A stretch of 64,000 bases of DNA from Nitrospirota bacterium (GCA_016213935.1 JACQZG010000007.1:19067-83066); one strand, 5' to 3'; shown: positions 38,267 through 47,336, counted from the first letter of the stretch. Notes: generated from the sequence alone by a model not told the origin. Made by a program: numbers and translations.

Positions 38267-39031
38267 ATGATCAAGGTCGGAATTATCGGAGGCTCGGGGC
38301 TTGACAACCCTGATATATTGAAAGACGCAAAAGAATTTAAGGCGCAGACCCCGTACGGCCCGCCGACATCAACGCTCATCGCCGGCTCGATAGATAAAGT
38401 AGCTGTGGCAATAATAGCGAGGCACGGCAGAGACCACTCGATATACCCTTCAAAGGTGAACTTCAGGGCAAACATCTGGGCGCTGAAAGAGCAAGGCTGC
38501 ACCCACATCCTCGCATCTACGGCAGTCGGCTCTCTGAGGGAAGAGATCGCACCCGGGCATCTCGTATTCCCGAGCCAGTTCATTGACCACACAAAAAAGA
38601 GAGAGGCCACATTCTTTGACGAAGATGTCGTTGTCCATACGCCCATGGCAGAGCCTTTTTGCCTGAATCTTATTGCCCTGCTCTCCTCATCGGCTAAAGG
38701 TCTCGGCCTCCCGTTTCACCCAAACAAAACCGTAATAACGATCGAGGGGCCGAGATTTTCGACAAAGGCGGAGAGCCATATGTTCAGGAGCTGGAACGCG
38801 GATGTGATAAACATGAGCACAGTGCCTGAGGTCAATCTCGCGAGGGAGAAGAAGATTCATTACGCCGCGATAGCCATGTCAACGGATTATGACTGCTGGC
38901 ATGCGGAGGAAGAACCTGTCACATGGGAGATGATACTTTCAACAATGAAGAAGAACGCAGACAATGTCATAAAGCTTTTCCTTGATGTTATACCAAAGAT
39001 TAAAGCATATGAGGATGACTGCTTAAGATAA
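38267..39031 (+). CDS. mtnP: S-methyl-5'-thioadenosine phosphorylase
   Basis: A 254-residue nucleoside phosphorylase of the MTAP family. IGGSGLDN is the phosphate loop, followed by ARHGRDHSIYPSKVNFRANIWALK, ASTAVGSLREEIAPG, and the purine/ribose region TIEGPRFSTKAES...INMSTVPEVNLARE. It cleaves methylthioadenosine, the polyamine and homoserine-lactone by-product, to adenine and methylthioribose 1-phosphate. apt follows 32 bases downstream and would salvage the adenine, so the pair makes biochemical sense. The Shine-Dalgarno is AAGGAG. Confidence 0.93.
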   Translation: MIKVGIIGGSGLDNPDILKDAKEFKAQTPYGPPTSTLIAGSIDKVAVAIIARHGRDHSIYPSKVNFRANIWALKEQGCTHILASTAVGSLREEIAPGHLVFPSQFIDHTKKREATFFDEDVVVHTPMAEPFCLNLIALLSSSAKGLGLPFHPNKTVITIEGPRFSTKAESHMFRSWNADVINMSTVPEVNLAREKKIHYAAIAMSTDYDCWHAEEEPVTWEMILSTMKKNADNVIKLFLDVIPKIKAYEDDCLR

Positions 39032-39063
39032 AATTTTTCAAGTGTAAAATAAGGAGGAAGCGC

Positions 39064-39597
39064 ATGAGCATTAAATCTAAAATCAGGACCATTCCGGACC
39101 ACCCCAAGAAGGGCATCATGTTCAGAGACATCACGACTCTCATAAAAGACCCTGTGGGCTTCAGGCTCGTCATTGACAGCTTCACGCAGAGATATATAGA
39201 GGACGGCGTCAAGTTCGACATTATCGTAGGCATCGAAGCAAGGGGATTTATCATAGGCGGCGCCCTCTCCTATACGCTCGGGAAGGGATTTGTGCCGATT
39301 AGAAAGATAGGCAAGCTTCCTGCCGAGGTCGAGAGGCATGAATACGAGCTCGAATATGGCACGGACACTGTCGAGATACATAAAGACGCCATAGCAAAAG
39401 GCGCGAGGGTGCTTCTTGTTGACGATCTCCTTGCCACGGGAGGCACAGCACTTGCCGCCGCCGCGCTTATTGAAAAACTCGGAGGAAAGGTTGCGGAGAT
39501 GGCATTTATCGTTGACCTTCCGGATGTCGGAGGCCACAAAAAACTTACTGACAAAGGATACAGCGTTCACTGCCTGACAGAGTTTGAAGGGGATTAA
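39064..39597 (+). CDS. apt: Adenine phosphoribosyltransferase
   Basis: A 177-residue type I phosphoribosyltransferase. The PRPP-binding motif is VLLVDDLLATGGTALAA, with GIEARGFIIGGALSYTLG and FVPIRKIGKLPAE typical of Apt. It converts adenine plus PRPP to AMP. GGAGG precedes the ATG. Placement after mtnP couples adenine release to its reuse. Confidence 0.96.
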   Translation: MSIKSKIRTIPDHPKKGIMFRDITTLIKDPVGFRLVIDSFTQRYIEDGVKFDIIVGIEARGFIIGGALSYTLGKGFVPIRKIGKLPAEVERHEYELEYGTDTVEIHKDAIAKGARVLLVDDLLATGGTALAAAALIEKLGGKVAEMAFIVDLPDVGGHKKLTDKGYSVHCLTEFEGD

Positions 39598-39719
39598 ATC
39601 CAATGCCTTTTGAGCTGCCGCATCGGGCTTTAATATATTACTCAAAAAAATTACACAACTTTTTTGTTGAATGTGGTAACATATGGCCTTTATTTTGACG
39701 ACAGAGAGCTTTTTGGAAA

Positions 39720-40013
39720 ATGGATAAGAGACGCCATTCAAGGCTTAACATCAATCTCAGCGCCGAACTTATAGACGGCGAAAAGAAATATAACGGTTTT
39801 ATCGAAAACTTCTCAAACGGCGGGCTTTGTATAAGAAGCGCGCCCCATGAAAAGTTTGAAAACATAGGCCCCGGCGACAAGATAACGGTCAGGTTTCAGG
39901 CCAATCCTAAAGATATATTGACTATGTGCTACAGGATTAAATGGCTGTCGATACTCGAAACCACCCCCATCGGCTCTATTTGTAAAATGGGCGTGGAATA
40001 CTGCACGAATTAA
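39720..40013 (+). CDS. PilZ-domain protein
   Basis: A 97-residue single PilZ domain. The cyclic-di-GMP binding motifs are visible as RRHSR at the N-terminus (RxxxR) and NFSNGG (DxSxxG-like). Such proteins act as cyclic-di-GMP effectors in motility, adhesion or exopolysaccharide control. No neighbouring gene indicates its target. Confidence 0.8.
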   Translation: MDKRRHSRLNINLSAELIDGEKKYNGFIENFSNGGLCIRSAPHEKFENIGPGDKITVRFQANPKDILTMCYRIKWLSILETTPIGSICKMGVEYCTN

Positions 40014-40098
40014 ATAACCCCGTTTCGGGCCCGGCCATTCCCGCCTCTTCATAACTCTTTTGACATTTATTGATACTGCAGGGGTGTTATCATAATAC

Positions 40099-40728
40099 AT
40101 GACATTTAAAATCGACCTCCATGTCCATTCAAAATACAGCGGCGATACAGATTCAGAGCCTGAAGAGACGGTTCTTCACGCAATCGCTTCAGGACTGCGC
40201 GGCATAGCCTTTACGGAACATTATTCATACGCTTCATCTGAATTCGCTGATGAACTGAGAGGAAAATATCAAGAAAAAATACTCATCCTCAGAGGCGTTG
40301 AGTTCTCTGCCGCGGAAGGCCACTGCCTCATATTCGGCGTTGACACTGACAGGCTCGATATTAAGAATGCGTCAGTAACAGAGCTTATCCCTGTTGTAAA
40401 TGAGAAAGGCGGAGTGGCCATACCGGCTCATCCCTTCAGAGTAGCAAACAGCATGGGGGATAAGATAAAAAACCTGAAGGGGCTCTATGCCATAGAGGGA
40501 TATAACGGATACTCCCATCACTCTCAAAACCTGAAGGCCCTCACCCTCGCGGAAGAGATGAATCTGCCGTACACGGGCGGCTCTGACGCGCACCTCTCAC
40601 ATGAAGTAGGCTCATGCTTCACAGAGTTTTACAATCAGGTCACATATGAAAACTTCCTCCATCTCCTCAAAAAAGGGAACTTCAGGGGAGTCGATACAAG
40701 AAAGGTGAGCCGGGCCTGGCCGTTTTAG
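40099..40728 (+). CDS. PHP-domain metal-dependent phosphoesterase
   Basis: A 209-residue PHP domain. Metal-ligand motifs are DLHVHSKYSGD at the N-terminus, FTEHYSY, a GVEFSA glutamate, PAHPFR and the C-terminal GSDAHLSHEVG. Related proteins hydrolyse phosphate monoesters or nucleotides; the substrate is unknown. It is not obviously co-transcribed with a pathway. Confidence 0.85.
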   Translation: MTFKIDLHVHSKYSGDTDSEPEETVLHAIASGLRGIAFTEHYSYASSEFADELRGKYQEKILILRGVEFSAAEGHCLIFGVDTDRLDIKNASVTELIPVVNEKGGVAIPAHPFRVANSMGDKIKNLKGLYAIEGYNGYSHHSQNLKALTLAEEMNLPYTGGSDAHLSHEVGSCFTEFYNQVTYENFLHLLKKGNFRGVDTRKVSRAWPF

Positions 40729-40884
40729 AAAGCCTTTTCATCAGCCTCCTCTTTCACGTTTTTTAAGATCCTGCCAAATATTATTCAGTACAATAATGTC
40801 TGACCGTTTCATTTGCGTACTTTTTAATACCTTATTGTAGTTGCTCATTGGGTCACTTCTTTTAAAAATCAATGGGTTATAACT

Positions 40885-40900
40885 TGGCATGTTTCTGGCA
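40885..40900 (+). promoter_or_regulatory. Sigma-54 (-24/-12) promoter before the amt region
   Basis: TGGCATGTTTCTGGCA matches the TGGCACGnnnnTTGCW pattern at both invariant pairs: GG at 40886-40887 and GC at 40898-40899, with correct spacing. Transcription would start around 40910. It lies before the orphan helix-turn-helix gene, the outer-membrane protein and the ammonium channel cluster, so it probably drives nitrogen-responsive expression under an enhancer-binding protein such as the NifA-like one in this window. Confidence 0.65.
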
Positions 40901-40912
40901 ATATATATTTTT

Positions 40913-41098
40913 ATGAGATTGCTGAAAGAGAAGATTGAAAACTACGAAAAGAGCGCGATAGTAAATGCCCTGATCGAATGTGGCTGGGTGAAGTCAAGGG
41001 CGGCAAAAATGCTGGGCATCACCGAGAGAATGATTGGCTACAAGATAAAGAAGTACCGGATTCGAAGAGAAGGAATAGGGTTGAGAGTTAAAAGTTGA
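40913..41098 (+). CDS. Orphan Fis/NifA-type helix-turn-helix protein
   Basis: A 61-residue protein matching only the C-terminal DNA-binding domain of NifA-like activators (SAIVNALIECGW...SRAAKMLGITERMIGYKIKK). The frame is open from ATG 40889, but that codon lies inside the sigma-54 promoter; ATG 40913 is more likely and would be almost leaderless. It may be a stand-alone Fis-like regulator or the tail of a deleted activator. It closely resembles the C-terminus of the NifA-like protein at 35896. Confidence 0.5.
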   Translation: MRLLKEKIENYEKSAIVNALIECGWVKSRAAKMLGITERMIGYKIKKYRIRREGIGLRVKS

Positions 41099-41158
41099 AA
41101 GCTGCGAATGAGAGGCATATTGAACAATGCCTAAAAAAATAAAAATCAGGAGGATAAG

Positions 41159-41859
41159 ATGAAAATTTTCAGAGTTGTTGCAGTAAAAATGATTTTACTT
41201 GTAATGTTTGCAGGCATCGCTTCTGCCACACCGTCAACACAGATATGGATACCATCGTCCGATATTCAGGCGTTTAAAAGACGGAAACACAGGACGGCGT
41301 TAACGAAGCGACCGTCACAAATTTAGGTTTGACTGTCGGTGTATTGCCTTTTGAGAAGTTTCAGGCTGAGATCGGAGCGGATTACAGGGATGCCAACGGC
41401 AATCATGAATATCCCCTGCTCTTCAACGCGAAGTTCGGAACACCTGAAGGCGTGTTATTTGAGGGTTCGCCTGCAATAGCGGTTGGAGGATATGATTTCG
41501 GAACAGAGAGCGATGTAAGCGACTATAACCTTGTCTACGGCATTGTGGCAAAGACCTTCGGAAAAGCGGGCAGAATATCGGCGGGATATTATTCCGGCAA
41601 TAAAGACCTTCTGCTCGACATTGACGGCAACGAAGATGACAGCGGCCTGCTCTTTTCATGGGACAGGAACATTCCGGAAATATCTGACAAGCTCTGGGCC
41701 GCTGTCGATTATCAGGGCGGGAAGAACGGTTATGGCGCATTGAGCTTCGGTGCCGCGTGGAAGTTCGCTCCGAATGTAGGCGTGATATTCGGCTATGACA
41801 TTTACAATGAGAGCGCTTATAAACCGACTGCGACCATACAGTTGGATGTGGATTTTTAA
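41159..41859 (+). pseudogene. Outer-membrane beta-barrel-like protein of the amt cluster, frameshifted
   Basis: A good Shine-Dalgarno (AGGAGG) precedes ATG 41159, which opens a signal peptide (MKIFRVVAVKMILLVMFAG, cleavage after ASA) and then TPSTQIWIPSSDIQAF. The frame then runs to a TAG at 41324. The body of the protein (NLGLTVGVLPFEKFQAEIGADY to the end) is in another frame, open from 41278 to 41859, with alternating strands ending IQLDVDF as in outer-membrane barrels. Loss of one base in the AAAA run near 41276, or a longer out-of-frame deletion, would explain it. It lies directly before amtB1, so it may once have served ammonium uptake across the outer membrane. Confidence 0.65.
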
Positions 41860-41877
41860 TATAAGGAGGGAAATTGG

Positions 41878-43188
41878 ATGAAACGATTATTGAGTATTTT
41901 ATTTGCAGCGCTGACACTATTGAGCATCGCGGGTTTTGCTTTTGCTGAGGGGGTGGCGGCGGCAAAGATTGACACCGGCGATACCGCATGGGTTCTGATC
42001 TCAACCGCGCTTGTCATGCTGATGACGCCGGGGCTCGCGCTTTTCTACGGAGGCATGGTGAGGCGGAAGAACGTGCTTGGAACGATAATGCAGAGCTTTA
42101 TCGCGCTCGGAGTCGTAACAATCATATGGGTGCTTTACGGGTACAGCCTTTCATTCGGGCCGGATGTCGGACATATAATCGGGAACCTTGACTGGATCGG
42201 TTTAAAAGGCGTGGGGCTTGACCCAAATCCTGATTACGCGGCAACGATACCGCATCAGGCCTTCATGATATTTCAGATGATGTTTGCCGTCATCACTCCC
42301 GCGCTTATAACGGGTGCGTTTGCGGAGAGGTTCAAGTTCAGCACGTATCTCGTCTTTCTTGTGGTCTGGGTAACTTTTGTATACTTCCCGCTCGCTCACT
42401 GGGTATGGGGCGTCGGAGGGTGGATAAGGAATCTCGGAGCGCTTGATTTCGCGGGCGGGCTGGTTGTTCACATAAGTTCAGGCGTATCAGCACTGGCGGC
42501 GGCGATAGTTGTCGGAAAGAGAAAGGGCTATGGCAAAGAAGCGATGATGCCGCATAACGTCACAATGACGCTTCTCGGAGCCGGGTTATTGTGGTTCGGG
42601 TGGTTCGGGTTTAACGGAGGAAGCGCGGTCGCGTCAGGCGCTCTCGCGGCATCAGCCTTTGTTGTTACGCATATCGCTACTGCGGCGGCGGCATTATCAT
42701 GGACGTTTGCCGAATGGAAGCACAGAGGAAAACCGACAGCCCTCGGCGCTGCATCGGGAGCGGTTGCCGGGCTTGTCGCAATCACGCCGGCATCAGGATT
42801 TGTCGGGCCGATGTCATCGATCGTCATCGGGCTTGTGGCGGGAGCCCTCTGTTACTGGGCGGTAAATCTCAAGACGAAATTAGGCTATGATGATTCGCTC
42901 GACGCGGTCGGAGTTCACGGCGTTGGCGGAACATGGGGCGCGATAGCAACCGGCCTTTTTGCTTCAAAGGCAATAAATGCGGCAGGCAGTGACGGTTTAT
43001 TTTTCGGGAATCCGTCTCTCCTGATAAATCAGTTGATAAGTATAGGCGCCGCATGGGTGTATTCCTTTGTGGTCACACTGTTCATATTAAAGGTTCTCGA
43101 TGTAATGATGGGGCTGAGAGTTGACGAAGAGAGTGAACTTGCCGGATTAGACCATGCTCAGCATGGGGAAAGCGGATATATGCTATAG
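41878..43188 (+). CDS. amtB: Ammonium channel AmtB (copy 1)
   Basis: A 436-residue Amt/Rh channel. A cleavable signal peptide (MKRLLSILFAALTLLSIAG, ending AFAEG) precedes the mature start DTGDTAWVLISTALVMLM. The twin pore histidines lie in VVHISSGVSALAA and VGVHGVGGTWGA; the FAEWKH and GFNGGSAV segments are typical. It forms trimers in the inner membrane conducting ammonium. GGAGG precedes the ATG. It is followed after 42 bases by a PII gene, the usual partner that plugs the channel when nitrogen is ample. Confidence 0.96.
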   Translation: MKRLLSILFAALTLLSIAGFAFAEGVAAAKIDTGDTAWVLISTALVMLMTPGLALFYGGMVRRKNVLGTIMQSFIALGVVTIIWVLYGYSLSFGPDVGHIIGNLDWIGLKGVGLDPNPDYAATIPHQAFMIFQMMFAVITPALITGAFAERFKFSTYLVFLVVWVTFVYFPLAHWVWGVGGWIRNLGALDFAGGLVVHISSGVSALAAAIVVGKRKGYGKEAMMPHNVTMTLLGAGLLWFGWFGFNGGSAVASGALAASAFVVTHIATAAAALSWTFAEWKHRGKPTALGAASGAVAGLVAITPASGFVGPMSSIVIGLVAGALCYWAVNLKTKLGYDDSLDAVGVHGVGGTWGAIATGLFASKAINAAGSDGLFFGNPSLLINQLISIGAAWVYSFVVTLFILKVLDVMMGLRVDEESELAGLDHAQHGESGYML

Positions 43189-43230
43189 CTAAAAGCTGAG
43201 AGCTATCAGCTTATTAAGGAGGATAATACA

Positions 43231-43569
43231 ATGAAGATGGTTTCAGCCGTTATAAAACATTTCAGGCTCGACGAGGTGAGAAAGGCCCTAACCGACATAG
43301 GCGTTGAGGGCATGACCGCAACAGAGGTCAAAGGGTTTGGCAGGCAAAAAGGGCATATGGAAGTTTACCGGGGCGTTGAGTATGAAGTGAGGTTTCTGCC
43401 CAAGGTCAAGATCGAAGTGGCGGTGCCGAAAGAGAAGGTTGAGGATGTGCTAAGAGCAATACAGGATAGCGCAAGGACAGGCGAGATAGGCGACGGAAAG
43501 ATATTCGTCTATTGGATTCAGGCGATACTGCATGGATTCTTGTGTCAACCGCGCTTGTGCTCTTTATGA
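43231..43569 (+). CDS. glnK: PII signal protein GlnK, C-terminally truncated
   Basis: The first 93 residues are a normal PII: MKMVSAVIKHFRLDEVRKAL, the T-loop with the uridylylation tyrosine Tyr51 (GVEYEVRFLPK), and [10 protein letters not shown]. After KIFVY the protein should continue with the C-loop (RIRTGERGE, containing the ATP-contacting arginines), as it does in the second PII at 49882. Instead it reads out of frame into the next ammonium channel gene. The junction is near 43510. The product would probably fold but bind ATP poorly. AAGGAGG precedes the ATG. Confidence 0.8.
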   Translation: MKMVSAVIKHFRLDEVRKALTDIGVEGMTATEVKGFGRQKGHMEVYRGVEYEVRFLPKVKIEVAVPKEKVEDVLRAIQDSARTGEIGDGKIFVYWIQAILHGFLCQPRLCSL

Positions 43570-44732
43570 CGCTGCCCGGGCTTGTGATGTTCTATGGCGG
43601 GCTCGTGCGCACAAAAAATGTACTCTCCATATCGCTTCAGTGCTTTGCCATCACCGGGATAATCTCTGTCCTTTGGCTCGTTGCCGGCTACAGCATCGCA
43701 TTTTCCGACGGAAATGCTTTTTGGGGAGGGCTTTCAAAACTCTTCTTTGCCGGAGTTGCCGAGAACTCGATGAGCGGCAGCATACCCGAGACGCTCTTTG
43801 CGATATTTCAGATGACATTCGCGATAATCACGCCCGCGCTCATTATCGGCGGCTTTGCCGAGAGGATGAGGTTTTCGGCAATATTGCTCTTCTCTTCACT
43901 ATGGCTGATATTCGTTTACTGCCCTGTTGCCCACTGGGTCTGGGGCGGCGGATGGCTCCAGAAGATGGGGCTGCTCGACTTTGCAGGCGGGACTGTTGTT
44001 CATATAACAGCAGGCGTCGCCTCACTCGTGGCCGCTCTTGTGATAGGCAAGCGCGACGGTTTCCCAAGCTCTTCAATGCTGCCTCACAATATGACGATGA
44101 CTGTTGCTGGCGCGGGAATGCTTTGGGTGGGATGGTTCGGCTTTAACGGCGGAAGCGCCCTTGCCGCAAACGGAAATGCCGCAATGGCGATGCTCGTCAC
44201 GCATATTTCCGCATCAGCAGGCGCAATGTCATGGATGTTTCTTGAATGGAGAAAGTTCGGCAAGCCCACCGCCCTCGGCACTGTAACAGGCATGGTGGCG
44301 GGGCTCGGCACAATAACTCCGGCCTCAGGCTATGCTGGGCCCGCGGGCGCACTTGCCATAGGAGTCATAGCAGGGCTTTTATGCTTTCATGCCGTAATGT
44401 ACATGAAGAACATTCTTAAGATAGATGATTCGCTTGACGTCTTCCCTGTTCATGGAATAGGCGGTATAACAGGCACTCTTCTTGCCGGGGTATTCGCTTC
44501 AACAGGGCTCGGGATATTCAGCGGCCAGGGTTTTGCCGAAGGTGTGAGCAGTATTTCCGGACAGCTATTCGTGCAGTTTGTCGGTGTTGTTTCAGTTGCT
44601 TTATACACGGCGATTGCCACCTATGCTATTCTAAAAGCCGTAAATGCCGTGACAGCCCTCCGCGTATGCAAAGAATGCGAGGTTCAGGGGCTTGACGTCT
44701 ACGGCCACGGAGAGCAGGGGTATATCCTTTAA
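43512..44732 (+). CDS. Ammonium channel AmtB (copy 2), lacking its signal peptide
   Basis: A 406-residue Amt channel beginning at the mature N-terminus (DSGDTAWILVSTALVLFM) with all later helices present, including VVHITAGVASLVAA and FPVHGIGGITGT with the two pore histidines. No signal peptide or own Shine-Dalgarno is visible, because the gene starts inside glnK; the only start in frame is a TTG at 43512. It is similar to copy 1 along its length. This gene seems to have lost its 5' end in the same deletion that removed the glnK tail, so expression is doubtful. Confidence 0.85.
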   Translation: MDSGDTAWILVSTALVLFMTLPGLVMFYGGLVRTKNVLSISLQCFAITGIISVLWLVAGYSIAFSDGNAFWGGLSKLFFAGVAENSMSGSIPETLFAIFQMTFAIITPALIIGGFAERMRFSAILLFSSLWLIFVYCPVAHWVWGGGWLQKMGLLDFAGGTVVHITAGVASLVAALVIGKRDGFPSSSMLPHNMTMTVAGAGMLWVGWFGFNGGSALAANGNAAMAMLVTHISASAGAMSWMFLEWRKFGKPTALGTVTGMVAGLGTITPASGYAGPAGALAIGVIAGLLCFHAVMYMKNILKIDDSLDVFPVHGIGGITGTLLAGVFASTGLGIFSGQGFAEGVSSISGQLFVQFVGVVSVALYTAIATYAILKAVNAVTALRVCKECEVQGLDVYGHGEQGYIL

Positions 44733-44735
44733 GAG

Positions 44736-46727
44736 ATGTCTGTCCTGATAATTAAAAACACTGCGTCGGAAGGCCCGGGCACGATTGAGGATTATCTGAA
44801 GGAGAAAGGGATTGCGTACTCCATTCTCAGCCTTTTTGACTGCAAAGCCGAGATACCGGATCTCAGAGGCTTCTCCCATCTCGTTGTAATGGGCGGCCCG
44901 ATGGCGGTTTATGAGATGGAAGAGCACGCTTTTCTCAGTTATGAGGCCGCTATTATAAGGGCGTTCATTAAAACAGGCAGGCCTGTGCTTGGCGTCTGCC
45001 TCGGCGCGCAGATGATAGCATATTCGCTGGGAGCAAAGGTTTATGCCGGGAGCGCGAAAGAGATCGGCTGGTATAAGGTCGCGATTACTGAAGAGGGGAT
45101 GAAAGATGCGGCATTCTCCGGGCTCGCATTGCCTGACGAAAAGTCCGCTGAGGTATTTCAGTGGCACGGCGACACATTCGACCTGCCCAAAAACGCGGTG
45201 AGAATCGCCTTGTCTGATTTATACCCTAACCAGGCATTCAGGTTTGGCAGTAATGTTTATGCCCTTCAGTTTCATATTGAAGTGACGCCGGGAATGATAA
45301 CGGAATGGTTTCAGGATGAAAAAGGCGTTGGGATTGAGAATACGCTTAAAAAAAGCGATGAGATATATCCCGAATACAGAAAGAGGGCTCAGAAATTTTA
45401 TGAGAATTTTGCCGTGCCGATTGACGAACTTAAGGAAGAGATTTTCGAGGAGGGGCTCGGGTTTGACGGCTCATCCATCAGGGGATGGCAGGCTATAAAC
45501 ACCTCGGACATGCTCATTATTCCCGACCCGAATACAGCCTTCATGGACCCGTTCATGAAGTACCCCACGATAAGCTTGATCTGCAATATCGTGGACCCGA
45601 TAACAAAGGAGTTTTACACGAGAGACCCGAGATACATAGCTCAGAAGGCTGAGGCGTACCTGAAATCAACAGGCATCGGCGATACCGCGTACTTCGGGCC
45701 TGAGGCGGAATTCTTTATCTTTGACGGCATCCGCTTTGACCAGAACGCGCACAGCGGCTACTACTATATTGATTCCGCAGAAGGAATCTGGAATTCAGGC
45801 AGGGAGGAGAACCCGAACCTCGGTTACAAGCCCCGTCATAAAGAAGGTTACTTTCCAGTTCCTCCCACAGACAGCCAGGTTGACATGAGGACAGAGATGG
45901 TCATGGAGATGATCAAGTGCGGAATCTATGTTGAGAGAGAGCACCACGAAGTCGCCACCGCGGGACAGGCTGAGATTGACATGAGGTTTGATTCCCTCGT
46001 CAATATGGCTGACAAGAACATGCTCTTCAAGTACATCATCAAGAACGTTGCAAAGCGCCACGGCAAGACCGCTACATTTATGCCGAAGCCGTTGTTCGGC
46101 GACAACGGTTCAGGCATGCACGTTCATCAGAGCATATGGAAAGGCGGAAAGCCGCTCTTCGCAGGCAACGGATACGCGGGGCTGAGCGACCTCGCTATTC
46201 ACTATATCGGCGGGGTGCTGAAGCACGCGAAGGCGCTTGCCGCGATAACCAATCCGACCACAAATTCATACAAGAGGCTTACTCCCGGATTCGAGGCGCC
46301 GGTCAATCTCGCTTACTCGGCAAGAAACCGCTCGGCCTCAATAAGGATACCGACCTACTCGGCAAGCCCCAAGGCAAAGAGAGTTGAGGTGCGCTTCCCT
46401 GACCCGTCATGCAATACCTATCTCGCCTTCTCAGCCATGCTGATGGCAGGCATTGACGGCATTGAGAATAAGATCGATCCGGGCGAGCCTTTGGATAAAG
46501 ACCTTTACGACCTGCCGGCAGAGGAGTTAAAAAATATCCCTCAGATGCCGGCGAGCCTTGACGAGGCGCTTGATGCCCTTGAGAAAGACCACAAGTTCCT
46601 CATGAAAGGAAATGTCTTCACTGAAGACGCCATCCGGAAATGGATAGATTACAAGAGGAGCAACGAGGTTGACGCGCTCAGGCTGAGGCCGCATCCGTAC
46701 GAGTTCTTCCTGTATTATGATATTTAA
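44736..46727 (+). CDS. glnA: Class I glutamine amidotransferase domain fused to glutamine synthetase
   Basis: A 663-residue in-frame fusion. Residues 1-225 form a class I amidotransferase (GMGP-type loop [11 protein letters not shown], nucleophile Cys88 in GVCLGAQ, His180 and Glu182 in QFHIEVT). From residue 226 a type I glutamine synthetase begins at [26 protein letters not shown], so about 35-40 residues of its N-terminal beta-grasp are missing. The inter-subunit Asp/Ser loop FDGSSI, metal and substrate motifs [32 protein letters not shown] and the adenylylation-site tyrosine in DLYDLP remain. GlnE is encoded at 50321. Fusion or deletion artefact cannot be separated from sequence alone. Confidence 0.88.
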   Translation: MSVLIIKNTASEGPGTIEDYLKEKGIAYSILSLFDCKAEIPDLRGFSHLVVMGGPMAVYEMEEHAFLSYEAAIIRAFIKTGRPVLGVCLGAQMIAYSLGAKVYAGSAKEIGWYKVAITEEGMKDAAFSGLALPDEKSAEVFQWHGDTFDLPKNAVRIALSDLYPNQAFRFGSNVYALQFHIEVTPGMITEWFQDEKGVGIENTLKKSDEIYPEYRKRAQKFYENFAVPIDELKEEIFEEGLGFDGSSIRGWQAINTSDMLIIPDPNTAFMDPFMKYPTISLICNIVDPITKEFYTRDPRYIAQKAEAYLKSTGIGDTAYFGPEAEFFIFDGIRFDQNAHSGYYYIDSAEGIWNSGREENPNLGYKPRHKEGYFPVPPTDSQVDMRTEMVMEMIKCGIYVEREHHEVATAGQAEIDMRFDSLVNMADKNMLFKYIIKNVAKRHGKTATFMPKPLFGDNGSGMHVHQSIWKGGKPLFAGNGYAGLSDLAIHYIGGVLKHAKALAAITNPTTNSYKRLTPGFEAPVNLAYSARNRSASIRIPTYSASPKAKRVEVRFPDPSCNTYLAFSAMLMAGIDGIENKIDPGEPLDKDLYDLPAEELKNIPQMPASLDEALDALEKDHKFLMKGNVFTEDAIRKWIDYKRSNEVDALRLRPHPYEFFLYYDI

Positions 46728-46810
46728 TCCTGTTCGTCTCCTCCCTTTTCGCCACGGCAAATCCGCCGAGTGCGGAGACGGGAGGGGACTCAGGGGAGGG
46801 TAAAAAACAA

Positions 46811-46843
46811 AAGGCTCAGGCTGCCTTTAGCCTGAGCCTTTTT
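46811..46843. terminator. Bidirectional intrinsic terminator between glnA and the FHA gene
   Basis: A perfect 12-pair stem AAGGCTCAGGCT / AGCCTGAGCCTT with a six-base loop, flanked by T-rich sequence on the plus strand and an A-rich tract on the other side. It suits both convergent genes. Confidence 0.85.
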
Positions 46844-46873
46844 ACGACTGTCCAGGTTCCGGGGGCCGCCTTA

Positions 46874-47302
46874 CTATCCTGAGGGATATAAGAATTTAAA
46901 AACATACGGAGAGCTTTGACTCCCGAAGATAATAATGCTTCCATTATGCAGCGGATACCGTGTCCTTTTATTATCTCCGCCGATATGATCGCCGTCAACG
47001 ACCGTTCCGCACATGCTTCCCCTGTCAAATATCTCATACGCGCCGTCATCTCTCTTTTCAATCTGAAGGTGCTCTCTTGATATCTGAAGCTTCTCCCCCA
47101 AATCATGAAGATAGCAGTCGTTATGCGGGGAAGTGCCGTGCCTGCGGCGGTCAAAGCTGTGCCACGGGTTATCCTGAAGCCCGCTTCTGCACTCGCGCCC
47201 AATGCGGAACGGGAACGTGGTAATTCTTACCGTTTCATCATCCCTTACGGCGGCCTTCGCCTCATCGGTTAAGGGGAGTAAAATGGGAGTTTGAGCTTTC
47301 AA
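46874..47302 (-). CDS. FHA-domain protein
   Basis: A 142-residue protein with one forkhead-associated domain. The phosphothreonine-binding pattern is FRIGRE, then ISREHLQIEKR and DRGSMCGTVVDG. It recognises phosphothreonine peptides, so a Ser/Thr kinase is implied elsewhere. The frame starts at TTG 47302 with only a weak ribosome site. The gene lies downstream of ligA on the same strand with a 34-base gap reversed in order, that is after the ligA 3' end. Confidence 0.75.
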   Translation of the reverse strand: MKAQTPILLPLTDEAKAAVRDDETVRITTFPFRIGRECRSGLQDNPWHSFDRRRHGTSPHNDCYLHDLGEKLQISREHLQIEKRDDGAYEIFDRGSMCGTVVDGDHIGGDNKRTRYPLHNGSIIIFGSQSSPYVFKFLYPSG

Positions 47303-47336
47303 ATTATCTCTATTTGTTTTCTTATGTTAAAAATAT

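Noticed and set aside
38887..39741. 284-residue minus-strand ORF over mtnP and apt
   Set aside because: Both plus-strand genes have strong family signatures and ribosome sites; the antisense frame shows none.
36000..41100. A nif gene cluster implied by the NifA-like regulator
   Set aside because: No nifHDK or accessory nitrogenase gene is present; the activator is better linked to ammonium assimilation here.
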